This document shows positions 1-6,993 of a DNA stretch of 64,000 bases, in pieces. The stretch's first letter is position 1; each line of letters starts with the position of its first letter. The stretch is from NCBI RefSeq assembly GCF_002807035.1, contig NZ_NIUC01000004.1:186001-250000 (forward strand), in the 5' to 3' direction. The notes below the pieces were generated by a model. It ran no database searches, was not told where the DNA came from, and was given only the letters and a program-made list of their open reading frames with translations. This DNA comes from Algoriphagus formosus (lineage in GTDB: Bacteria; Bacteroidota; Bacteroidia; Cytophagales; Cyclobacteriaceae). A program made the position numbers and the translations under genes.

Positions 1-33
1 CATTGTCTGAGTCAGCAGGAACCGGCGGTGTAG
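1..33 (+). CDS. 3' end of an agmatine-deiminase-like gene (partial)
   Basis: The first eleven codons read HCLSQQEPAV then a stop. The HC-x-x-QQ-x-P pattern resembles the C-terminal catalytic segment of agmatine/peptidylarginine deiminases (IHC-x-TQQ-x-P, where the Cys is the nucleophile). The same frame recurs with 30 more upstream codons at 2642-2764. Only the tail is in the window, so whether the gene is intact to the left cannot be seen. The family call rests on a short motif and is tentative. Confidence 0.4.
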   Translation, partial: HCLSQQEPAV

Positions 34-424
34 TAGAAAGTTCATTAGTGCCTAAGCAGGAGGGTAGTCGAAGCAGAATGAGTAAAGTATTCCAATTGAG
101 TGGCAGTTTGTAAATGGTAAGTAGTAAGTAGTGGGCGGTTTTAAGTGAGATAAGGGGTAAGTAGTAGGCATTGGTTTGCAGTTAACACAAATCACGAGCT
201 GTGAGCGAATTTTAAGTACAGAAGGTTAATTTTTCGGCTATTTCAGAGCGAGAATCAGAAAGCTAAATTTTTTTAAGCGGCTGATTTCTCTGGATTCCTA
301 TTAAATAAGATTTTCGCTAAATTCATCGTTAGATTTTTTCAAGAATCGAAAAAAGATTAATTAATTTGGTAATTCGATGAAATATTTCGTTAGATTATGT
401 TTTTTCAAATAAACTGAGGTTTTA

Positions 425-434
425 GGGGGGGGGG
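425..434 (+). repeat. G10 homopolymer in copy A
   Basis: Ten consecutive G after TGAGGTTTTA, ending 163 bp before the start codon at 598. The same length and nearly the same distance occur in copies B and C. Tracts like this are prone to slipped-strand length change, so a role in phase variation of transcript level is possible but not shown. Confidence 0.8.
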
Positions 435-597
435 CTTAAGCTATGGACTCAAAATAATATTCTGAAAAAATCCGTTTTTCAGATTGTACAATTCTAAGAA
501 TTCAAGTTTCTGATAATGAGTGATTTGGAAGTTTGAAAAAGACTCTTTAAAATCAACCATTCAATTAATTAGTTCAACACTTTAACCATTAACAACT

Positions 598-804
598 ATG
601 AAAAAGTTAAAAGTTACATTTATGCTAGCATCTGCCCTTCTGTTTTTCGGAAGTGGTCAATTAATGGAAGCAAACGCACAATCGGATCCTAGGCATTATA
701 GGGTTTATGATGAAGACCCAGACTTATGTACTTATGGGTGCTATGAACCTGGAGGCAATTGTTATTCAGAAGATCCTTTTGAGGAGCAGTTCGCCTGTGA
801 TTAA
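598..804 (+). CDS. Small secreted cysteine peptide (cassette A)
   Basis: 68 residues. A basic start (MKKLK), a hydrophobic stretch at residues 7-21 and an ANA-Q junction near residue 27 give a clear Sec signal peptide. The predicted mature part is about 41 residues, acidic, with four Cys (44, 48, 55, 67), enough for two disulfides in the periplasm or outside. It lies exactly at the 3' end of repeat A. A DUF4221-like lipoprotein follows 54 bp later, the same peptide-then-propeller order as in cassettes B and C. It resembles the NVEALA-type short peptides of Bacteroidota in size and context, but no diagnostic motif is present. Function unknown. Confidence 0.7.
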   Translation: MKKLKVTFMLASALLFFGSGQLMEANAQSDPRHYRVYDEDPDLCTYGCYEPGGNCYSEDPFEEQFACD

Positions 805-858
805 ATTTTGCAGAGGAGGGTGAAAGCCCTCTTCTTTACTGAATCTATCTCAAAAAAA

Positions 859-1995
859 ATGATCAAAAGATTTTTGACCCTAAGCCTTATTTTGTTAGGC
901 CTTGTTTTCTTCTCATGCCAAGAGGAAGAAAAAACCAAACCACTTTCCTATCAACTCACCCATGCTTTTCGCCTAGTCGTAGAGGATCACCCACTTCGTA
1001 CCTGGAGCCTACAAACCAAAGTTATCGATGGCGAAGAAAAGTTGTTTTTTGGGGATGTGCGAAGTAAAGACAATATCAAAGTTTTCAATATGGACAAAAA
1101 GGAATGGGAAGAGCCTATTCGATTTGAAAAAGAAGGGCCGGATGGAATAGGGACAATGAACGGATTTTATGTTCATACCTTGGATTCTATTTTTGTGGTG
1201 AACAGCTTTAGTTGGGAGATTCACCTGATGAATGGCAGTAAGAAGGTAAGAACCTACAATACCAAAGAAGGAATTCCTGCCATGGATCAAATAACCCCTT
1301 TTACCACCAATAATGCTATTTCAGGAATAATCAACGGGAAATTGATTTTTTATGGATTCCCGGAAGTCCCCTATCAGGGTTTGGACTATCATAACCGGGT
1401 GAAAATTGCCCAATCCATTGATTTAATATCCGGAGAAAATAAAGTTGGAATCGGATACCCTAAGGAATATCATAATAAATATTGGCCGATAGTAATTACA
1501 CTTAACGATCAAACTACTAATGGCGAAGTGGTTTTCATCAATTTCCCATATAGTGACTCAGTTTATTTTTATAATGAAGAACTCAAAGAAGTTAATTCAT
1601 TTAAATTTTCATCTGTTAAAAAGTCCCAAACCCCTTCTTTTGAGGATAATTCCGTAGCAAGAAATAGTGAGCTTGCATATTTTGAAGCATTAGGCCATGG
1701 TATATTTAGAGATGTCCTGGCTGAAAAGAATAGAGACTATTTATACAGAACCATATCCTATAGCAAAAGCGACCCGTCTTCTTTCTCTACCTATTCTGAA
1801 TTCAAGCCAACCGCTGAGCGGAACCTATTGATTTATGATTTGAAGCAAGATACCTTTATCGGAGAGATTGACTTTCAAGAAGGTGAATTAGACCGGATTC
1901 CCATGATGTTTGTAGGGGAAAAAGGATTGTACCTCAGCAAGATGAGTGAAAAAGAGGAAGCTGTAGACTTTTATTTGTTGTCATGGGACGAGTAG
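859..1995 (+). CDS. DUF4221-like lipoprotein
   Basis: 378 residues from the ATG at 859. This start puts a signal peptide directly ahead of a lipobox ending FFSC (Cys20); the upstream in-frame extension to 808 has no signal-like start. After the lipidated Cys come repeated short beta-strand-like segments and an FEKEGPDGIG motif at residues 89-98. That motif corresponds to the GEGP turn of 6-bladed propeller lipoproteins and to the EKEGPNG motif remembered from DUF4221 proteins of Cytophagales. It is likely anchored in the inner leaf of the outer membrane. It is co-directional with the preceding peptide and overlaps the next gene by 13 bp, suggesting one transcript. Role unknown; the family call is moderately sure. 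Confidence 0.65.
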   Translation: MIKRFLTLSLILLGLVFFSCQEEEKTKPLSYQLTHAFRLVVEDHPLRTWSLQTKVIDGEEKLFFGDVRSKDNIKVFNMDKKEWEEPIRFEKEGPDGIGTMNGFYVHTLDSIFVVNSFSWEIHLMNGSKKVRTYNTKEGIPAMDQITPFTTNNAISGIINGKLIFYGFPEVPYQGLDYHNRVKIAQSIDLISGENKVGIGYPKEYHNKYWPIVITLNDQTTNGEVVFINFPYSDSVYFYNEELKEVNSFKFSSVKKSQTPSFEDNSVARNSELAYFEALGHGIFRDVLAEKNRDYLYRTISYSKSDPSSFSTYSEFKPTAERNLLIYDLKQDTFIGEIDFQEGELDRIPMMFVGEKGLYLSKMSEKEEAVDFYLLSWDE

Positions 1996-2450
1996 GGTTT
2001 TGTTCTCTTTTATTCTTTCTGCTTCTAGCCTGTAATAAAAAGGGTAAAGACCAGGATTTAGAAGTGCTAGCTGAGAAATTCCCTCAAGCCAATCAGATCT
2101 TGTTTATCCCCCTTCAAAATTCCTGCAATTCCTGTCAGCAATCCGTAGGTGATTGGCTTGAAAGTAAGGCAACACTACTGGCTGATGATGTATTGGTTGT
2201 CCTTTCTGTAGAAGATAAATTTCTTTCTGCTGAATACCGGGACGAATACTTGAATGATTTTACCCTAATCCATTTTGATCCAGATAGGAAATACGTGAGG
2301 GAGAATATCCTAGATGGAAGTTTTCCGCTGTTTTCCATCACGCTTTGGAAGAAAAACGGGGAAACTTGGGAAAGAAGCGGATCAATAACACCCGGTCCCA
2401 GAACCTTGATAATTGAACAGTTGGAGATGCTTTTTGAAGTCTCAGATTAA
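1983..2450 (+). CDS. Lipoprotein with a CxxC motif, thioredoxin-like (tentative)
   Basis: 155 residues. The start overlaps the end of the DUF4221-like gene by 13 bp, implying translational coupling. It has a signal peptide and lipobox LLAC (Cys17), then QILFIPLQNS leading into CNSC (48-51). A beta strand running into CxxC and a helix is the layout of a redoxin active site, although the usual WCxPC/WC is absent. With four cysteines in the peptide two genes upstream, a thiol-disulfide or electron-passing role on that peptide is an attractive inference. Small redox lipoproteins of this shape are common in Bacteroidota. Not assigned to a named family. Confidence 0.55.
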   Translation: MGRVGFCSLLFFLLLACNKKGKDQDLEVLAEKFPQANQILFIPLQNSCNSCQQSVGDWLESKATLLADDVLVVLSVEDKFLSAEYRDEYLNDFTLIHFDPDRKYVRENILDGSFPLFSITLWKKNGETWERSGSITPGPRTLIIEQLEMLFEVSD

Positions 2451-2641
2451 TTGTTTCACCGAGGTGTTGTATAAGAGGACCGATTTTTTGCACCAAACTC
2501 AACAGTTATATGAAAAATGATCCTTGACGCTATTTCAACCAGAATAGTAGGTTGCCTCAAATCTAGGCCAAAATGATCTAGGAATTAATTAAGCTTACCG
2601 GGATCCACTTAAGTCGTTGAAAATAAATAATATATGAATGA

Positions 2642-2764
2642 AAAGTGGTAAAAATATTTTTAGAATACTTCCAAGGTAGGCAATTCCATGTGCTTGACAG
2701 CACCGACATTATCTGGGGATTGGGTTCTTTTCATTGCTTGAGTCAACAGGAACCGTCGGTGTAG
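2642..2764 (+). pseudogene. C-terminal fragment of an agmatine/peptidylarginine deiminase-like gene
   Basis: After a TGA at 2639-2641 the frame is open for 40 codons to TAG at 2762. It ends DSTDIIWGLGSFHCLSQQEP then SV. This fits the C-terminal strand and catalytic Cys loop of the agmatine deiminase (PF04371-type) fold, which ends in GG-x-IHC-x-TQQ. No start codon and no upstream catalytic core are visible, so this is a remnant carried with repeat B. The tail matches the frame at 1-33. Interval 2451-2641 holds nothing recognisable. Confidence 0.5.
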
Positions 2765-3328
2765 TAGAAAGTTCATTAGTGCCTAAGCAGGAGGGTAGTC
2801 GAAGCAGAATGAGTATAGTATTCCAATTGAGTGGTAGTTTGTAAATGGTAAGTAGTAAATAGTGGGCGGTTTTAAGTGAGATAAGAGGTAAGTAGTAGGC
2901 ATTGGTTTGCAGTTAACACAAATCACGAGCTGGGAGCGAATTTTAAGTACAGTAGGTTAATTTTTCGGGTATTTCAGAGCGAGAATCAGAAAGCTAATTT
3001 TTTTAAGAGGCTGATTTCTCTGGATTTCTAAAAAAGGAGATTTTCGCTAAATTTATCGTTTGATTTTTCTAAGAATTAAAAAAAAGTTAAAAATAGTTGA
3101 AATTCGATGAAATATTTTGTCATTTCAAATCACTTCAAAATAACCTGAGGATTTAGGGGGGGGGGTTAAACTAATGATTCAAAAGAATATTTCGAAAAAT
3201 TTCGTTTTTCAGCTTGTATTTTTCTAAGAATCACAAGATGTTGATCCTAAGGGATTTGGAAGTATGAACTAGAATACTTAAAATCACCCAATGATTCAAA
3301 CATTATTAATATTTAACCATAAACAATT
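2732..3328 (+). repeat. Long upstream repeat, copy B
   Basis: Second copy, starting at CATTG in the deiminase tail. It is nearly identical to copy A over its first half. The block around 3055-3144 (TCGTTTGATTTTTCTAAG through CACTTCAAAATAA) is essentially identical to copy C at 6450-6538 and differs from A. The G10 tract is at 3156-3165. It ends at the start codon of a 50-residue peptide gene. The patchwork similarity suggests recombination or gene conversion among copies. Confidence 0.9.
3156..3165 (+). repeat. G10 homopolymer in copy B
   Basis: Ten G after GAGGATTTA, ending 163 bp before the ATG at 3329. Same length and distance as in copies A and C. Confidence 0.8.
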
Positions 3329-3481
3329 ATGGAAAAATTAACAAATGACCAGATGGAAAATCTGGTGAGAACAGGGTATTGTGAGGATCTATGGACCATG
3401 CTTACAGGTGGTAACTACCAAGGTGATTTGGCTTATGGATGGTCTGTTTACGCAAGAAATTGTGTAGATCAAAATCCTTAG
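3329..3481 (+). CDS. 50-residue peptide with double-glycine motif (bacteriocin/RiPP precursor-like)
   Basis: A complete short reading frame placed at the same point after repeat B as the peptide genes after A and C, and sharing their first residues (MEKL). It has no Sec signal; the start is hydrophilic (MEKLTNDQMENLV). That pattern recalls double-glycine leaders of peptidase-type ABC exporter substrates. A GG lies at residues 27-28 (MLTGG), which would release a 22-residue core, NYQGDLAYGW onward, with one Cys. Alternatively the leader could end at RTG (14-16), leaving a 34-residue core with Cys18 and Cys45. The nearby exporter remnant at 5836-6110 is of the matching class. Function inferred only from form and context. 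Confidence 0.55.
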   Translation: MEKLTNDQMENLVRTGYCEDLWTMLTGGNYQGDLAYGWSVYARNCVDQNP

Positions 3482-3605
3482 AATAATATAAGGACTGTTT
3501 ATTTTTAGACAGCCTTTGCCATATTCAATCCATTAATGCAACACGCTTGAAAGATAGTAATTTCTCTTTAGGTTTTAAATAAAAAAATAAAAACTATAAA
3601 TAATT

Positions 3606-3836
3606 ATGAAGAAGGATGTTTTATTAATTCTGTTTAGTTTTGGCTTAGTAATCATTTCCATTTGGATAAGTCTCTTTCCAAAAGAAGCAGAAGCTTTGGG
3701 AGGGAAAGGTCAATGGATTGAAGTACAGTGTGATGATCTTAATGGAACGGTCGATTGTAACGATTGTATTGCAGGTGAAAAAAATTGTTTTGACCACACC
3801 TGTACTTCTTGCTATGGAGGCGGAATTGGTCTTTAA
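3606..3836 (+). CDS. NVEALA-like six-cysteine secreted peptide 1
   Basis: 76 residues. A hydrophobic N-terminal segment (5-24) is followed by KEAEALGG (26-33), close to the NVEALA processing motif of short Bacteroidota peptides. The mature part has six Cys at 42, 51, 54, 61, 66 and 69, that is C-x8-C-x2-C-x6-C-x4-C-x2-C, with a DHTC block. The peptide at 5524 has exactly the same spacing and the same CN-x-CI-x-G and DHTC residues, so the two are paralogs. It sits 124 bp after the 50-residue peptide gene and 38 bp before a propeller lipoprotein. The array could hold disulfides or a metal. NVEALA assignment is from memory of the family; biological role unknown. Confidence 0.7.
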   Translation: MKKDVLLILFSFGLVIISIWISLFPKEAEALGGKGQWIEVQCDDLNGTVDCNDCIAGEKNCFDHTCTSCYGGGIGL

Positions 3837-3874
3837 TAATTATTGTATTTTTTGATAAATAGAACTTATTTATA

Positions 3875-5062
3875 ATGAGGTATTTGGTTATTCTAAGCCT
3901 TTTCATATTCTCATGTACTAATCTGGCTGATGAAAAAGGTCAGGGAAAGGCTGAACTGATTGATTTTGAAAAAGTTGAAGAAACTGATTCATTATTGTCT
4001 CCAAGATACTTATTTTCCGAAACTGAATTCTTGCTTTTAAAAACTCCTGATTCATTAAGGTTGACTGTTGCAGGGAAAATTCGAGAATTGAATAAAAACA
4101 TTTTAATTCTAGATCAGAAAAAAAATATTGTTTTCGTTTTCGACGAAAAGGGTGAATTTATTAGCTTAGTTGGTTCTAAAGGAGAGGGTCCATCAGAATT
4201 TAAAGAAGTCACTGATTTTGATGTTAAAGGCGATAAGGTTTATTTATTTTCAAGAGCTGATTTCGCAATATTCAAATTTAATTCTGATTTAGTCTTTGAA
4301 GAAAAAATCAAGGTTGATGAATGGGGTTTGCAAATGAGTGTATTGAATACTGGTCACTATGCACTTTATTCATTATTGGTGGAAGGGGATGATGAGTTTA
4401 ACATAAATGTAATTGACAATGAAGGATCAATTCTTGAAAAAAGAATGATTTTTGATAGGGCCGGTGATTTTGAAGGTCTAGATTATTCGGGGTTTATTAA
4501 TGGAGAATTTTATACCTATCCACTCTCGTCATATATCTACAAAATTAATGAAGGTGGAAAATTTGATTCTCTAAAATACGAAATAAACTTCCCACAGAAG
4601 TTTCCAGAAGAGGATATTTTTAATTGGACTACTTTCCAAGAGAATTCATTGGCTAAACACAATAACAACATTCTTACCAAATTTGAATTTGGTCTGAATG
4701 GAGAATTTATTTGCTATTATGGCTTCCGAGAAGGTACTTCAAATGGCTATACTTTAGGTATTCGTCTAGCCAGTGGTCAAAAATTTGGACATAAGAATCT
4801 GAAACATGCAGCAAAAGATAAATTTGATGATATTTATTTACAAATGTTTTTAAAAGGTCCTTATAATATTCCATATTATTCCAAAGAAAATGGTCAATTC
4901 TTTGTTGCTTCTAACACTCAAAGTGTTGGAATATATTTCGATTATATAGTGGATATAATTACTTCAGAACGGGTTTATGATAAAGATCTTTTGCAAATCC
5001 TAAAGAGTACAGATTTGGAAGAATCAATAATCATGAAATTTAAATTAAAGGAAAGGATATGA
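3875..5062 (+). CDS. 6-bladed beta-propeller lipoprotein (cassette B)
   Basis: 395 residues. Signal peptide with lipobox IFSC (Cys14). Residues 40-130 show the family signature: the LLLKTPDSL strand (PLET-like), ILILDQ, IVFVFDEKGEF, and GEGPSEF (103-109). This matches the 6-bladed beta-propeller lipoproteins (PF17170-type, BF3164-like) that often neighbour NVEALA peptides in Bacteroidota. Strongly AT-rich and Lys/Asn-rich compared with the genes after 8 kb. Its stop overlaps the DUF1573 start in ATGA, so the two are probably translationally coupled. It likely sits on the periplasmic or surface face of the outer membrane. What the propeller binds is not known. Confidence 0.8.
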   Translation: MRYLVILSLFIFSCTNLADEKGQGKAELIDFEKVEETDSLLSPRYLFSETEFLLLKTPDSLRLTVAGKIRELNKNILILDQKKNIVFVFDEKGEFISLVGSKGEGPSEFKEVTDFDVKGDKVYLFSRADFAIFKFNSDLVFEEKIKVDEWGLQMSVLNTGHYALYSLLVEGDDEFNINVIDNEGSILEKRMIFDRAGDFEGLDYSGFINGEFYTYPLSSYIYKINEGGKFDSLKYEINFPQKFPEEDIFNWTTFQENSLAKHNNNILTKFEFGLNGEFICYYGFREGTSNGYTLGIRLASGQKFGHKNLKHAAKDKFDDIYLQMFLKGPYNIPYYSKENGQFFVASNTQSVGIYFDYIVDIITSERVYDKDLLQILKSTDLEESIIMKFKLKERI

Positions 5063-5511
5063 AAAATTTTTTTGTTTATGCTTTGTTCGCCATTTCATTA
5101 ATATTCTTTATAATAAGTTTGATTTTAAGATTTAATATTTTTTTATTAGATGATATGCTTAAAACCTCTAAATTGACGGAAATTACTGTTAATAATAGTT
5201 ATATTGACATTGGCAAAGTTTCAAATTTAAAATTAGCCCAAGGTTCATTCTATATTAAAAATACTGGAGTAGAGAACTTAATTCTTGACAAAGTTGAAGT
5301 GTCTTGTTCTTGTAGTTCCAGCACTTTTCTTAACGAGAAGATTGCTCCGGACGATTCAGTTAAGATTACTGTCAGCTATAATAAGAAAACGGGAGGGTAT
5401 TTTTATTCTGACGTTTTGGTACATGGTAATTTTTCTGGATCGCCTAAGATTATGAGTTTCGAAGGATTTTATTCGGAAAAGTTGGATTTTGATGAAATAG
5501 TTAATGATTAA
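5059..5511 (+). CDS. DUF1573 domain protein, membrane-anchored
   Basis: 150 residues, ATGA-coupled to the upstream propeller gene. One transmembrane segment (about 5-25) without a lipobox, then a single Ig-like DUF1573 domain. The domain shows IDIGKV, FYIKNTG (64-70), LILDKVEVSCSCSS (74-87) and a later VTVSY-like strand (KITVSY). The SC-x-C motif replaces the usual SCGCT. Family members are exported beta-sandwich proteins, often beside propeller lipoproteins in Bacteroidota, but their biochemical role is not established. Position between two NVEALA-like peptides suggests it belongs to the same system. Confidence 0.8.
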   Translation: MKNFFVYALFAISLIFFIISLILRFNIFLLDDMLKTSKLTEITVNNSYIDIGKVSNLKLAQGSFYIKNTGVENLILDKVEVSCSCSSSTFLNEKIAPDDSVKITVSYNKKTGGYFYSDVLVHGNFSGSPKIMSFEGFYSEKLDFDEIVND

Positions 5512-5523
5512 AAAGATAAAGTT

Positions 5524-5757
5524 ATGAAAAAATTAAATGTTTTGGCTTGCTTAATTACTGTTTTTATGATTTTGGGTATGGTTTCAATCCTTGCTCCAAA
5601 AAGCGTCAATGCGAACGGAGAAAACAATAAACGTTATCTTGGAAGCACCTGTGAAAGCCCGGATGAATCTTGGAGATGTAATAATTGTATTGAAGGTAAT
5701 TCGGAATGCTATGATCATACTTGCATGGAGTGTTACAAGCCTTCTTTAGGTAATTAA
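5524..5757 (+). CDS. NVEALA-like six-cysteine secreted peptide 2
   Basis: 77 residues, 12 bp after the DUF1573 gene. Signal peptide (MKKLNVLACL onward) with a likely cut after SVNA or NANG (28-32). Mature Cys at 43, 52, 55, 62, 67 and 70 have the same C-x8-C-x2-C-x6-C-x4-C-x2-C spacing as the peptide at 3606, with conserved CN-x-CI-x-G and DHTC. The region between cleavage site and first Cys differs between the two, so selection seems to act on the cysteine module. Exported peptide of unknown function. Confidence 0.7.
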   Translation: MKKLNVLACLITVFMILGMVSILAPKSVNANGENNKRYLGSTCESPDESWRCNNCIEGNSECYDHTCMECYKPSLGN

Positions 5758-5835
5758 TCTAAGCGTTTGGCCTAATCTTAACGAAATTAAAGATTTAAAG
5801 GCTACTGGTAAGGGATTCTTGCTGATGATAGTTAG

Positions 5836-6110
5836 GAATGGCTGAGTTTGGGTCTGGTTTTGCTTTCTGTCCTTTTGATTGGTAGATCGGTACTCAGCTA
5901 CCTGCGTGCTTCCATTTTGGTGCGTCAGAGCAAAGAGCTGAATCTTCGTCTGATCAGCGGATTTTTTCAGCAGTTGCTGGGATTACCCAAGGTGTTTTTT
6001 GATTCCAGAAAGGTCGGGGACATCACCTCCGGGATGAATGATTCGCGGCGGATTTAGCGGGCGGTATCGGTTTTGACGACCGAACCCCTTCTGGGTGTCG
6101 CAAAATCATG
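5836..6110 (+). pseudogene. Remnant of a peptidase-containing (bacteriocin-type) ABC exporter
   Basis: In-frame text from 5836 reads a transmembrane segment and then LGLPKVFFDSRKVGDITS, followed by GMNDSRRI and a stop TAG at 6055. Beyond the stop the same frame continues RAVSVLTTEPLLGV before a second stop. This is the membrane-domain segment of C39-peptidase/SunT-LagD type exporters, where the text normally runs GDI-x-SR-x-D-x-R-x-IQ-x-A. The TAG thus sits where a Gln codon (CAG) is expected. No C39 peptidase domain, Walker motifs or start codon are present. About 90 codons of a roughly 700-residue protein survive. Confidence 0.75.
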
Positions 6111-6207
6111 ACATGATAAGTACTAGGCGTATGTTTGTAACTACGCCTCTCTATCCAAACAAAGTTGTAATTTGTTTATGAAACAAGGGGTCGAATCAAA
6201 CGGAGAG

Positions 6208-6724
6208 AAGTATTCCAATTGAGTCTTAGGTTGTAAATGGTAAGTAGTAAGCAGTGGGTGGGTTGAAATAAGATAAGGGGTAAATTGTAGGCATTTGGTT
6301 TGGTTTTGACACAAATCACTATCTGTGAGCCAATTTTAAATTTAGAAGATTAGTTCTATGGCTATTTTTAGAACGTGATTTAGAAAGCTGAATTTTTTGA
6401 ATCGGCTGATTTCTCTGGATTTCTATAAATAGATATTTCGGCTAAATTAATCGTTTGATTTTTCTAAGAATTAAAAAAAAGTTAAAAATAGTTGAAATTC
6501 GATGAAATATTTTGTCATTTCAAATCACTTCAAAATAAACTGAGGATTTAGGGGGGGGGGATAAACTAAGAATTCAAAAGAATATTTCGATAAATTTTGT
6601 TTTTCAGCTTGTACTTTTCCAAGATTTGCAATGATCTGATGATTAGTCGTTTGGAACTTTGGAACTGATTTTTTAAAATCAACCATTCATTTAATTATTT
6701 CTTACACTTTAACCATTAACAACT
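6208..6724 (+). repeat. Long upstream repeat, copy C (5'-shortened)
   Basis: Begins at AGTATTCCAATTGAGT, lacking the first 85 bp of copies A and B, and abuts the exporter remnant. It shares an essentially identical block of roughly 88 bp with copy B (6450-6538), and shares the final 50 bp before the start codon with copy A. The intervening stretch 6111-6207 holds nothing recognisable. Confidence 0.88.
6551..6560 (+). repeat. G10 homopolymer in copy C
   Basis: Ten G after GAGGATTTA, 164 bp before the ATG at 6725. Third occurrence of the same tract length in the same context. Confidence 0.8.
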
Positions 6725-6949
6725 ATGGAAAAATTAGCGAAACTTAAAATTGGACTTGCATTTATCGCATTGATTAGTTTTACTTCTATGTCTAGTGCCG
6801 TATTTGCGCAAGGTGGACTCGAAGGTCCCGGTGGAGATTGCAAATGGAAGAGAGCTTCCTGCGGACTTTTCCAAGGAACCTATGAAGCCTGTCTTACCAA
6901 TGGCGATGGTAGTCTTTGTTCTTGTGGTGATGTAACTAGAAACTGTTAA
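6725..6949 (+). CDS. Small secreted six-cysteine peptide (cassette C)
   Basis: 74 residues starting at the end of repeat C. Signal peptide at residues 1-29 with cut AVFA-QGG. The mature part is about 45 residues, Gly-rich at first, with six Cys (39, 46, 56, 65, 67, 74), the last being the C-terminal residue. The cysteine spacing differs from the NVEALA-like pair, so the peptide is analogous rather than a close paralog. A propeller lipoprotein follows 44 bp downstream. Function unknown. Confidence 0.7.
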   Translation: MEKLAKLKIGLAFIALISFTSMSSAVFAQGGLEGPGGDCKWKRASCGLFQGTYEACLTNGDGSLCSCGDVTRNC

Positions 6950-6993
6950 ATTTTTAATAGAGTAGGGCAAACGCCTTGTTCTTCTTTTGACCC

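Larger units (their letters stand above)
1..597 (+). repeat. Long upstream repeat, copy A
   Basis: About 600 bp, mostly non-coding, recurring at 2732-3328 (copy B) and in shorter form at 6208-6724 (copy C). A and B are nearly identical by eye over roughly the first 300 bp (deiminase tail, then the GTAAGTAGTA-rich stretch). After that A diverges, but its last 50 bp before the start codon match copy C better than B. It holds a G10 tract and ends directly at the start codon of the 68-residue peptide. No other gene is seen in it. Confidence 0.9.
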
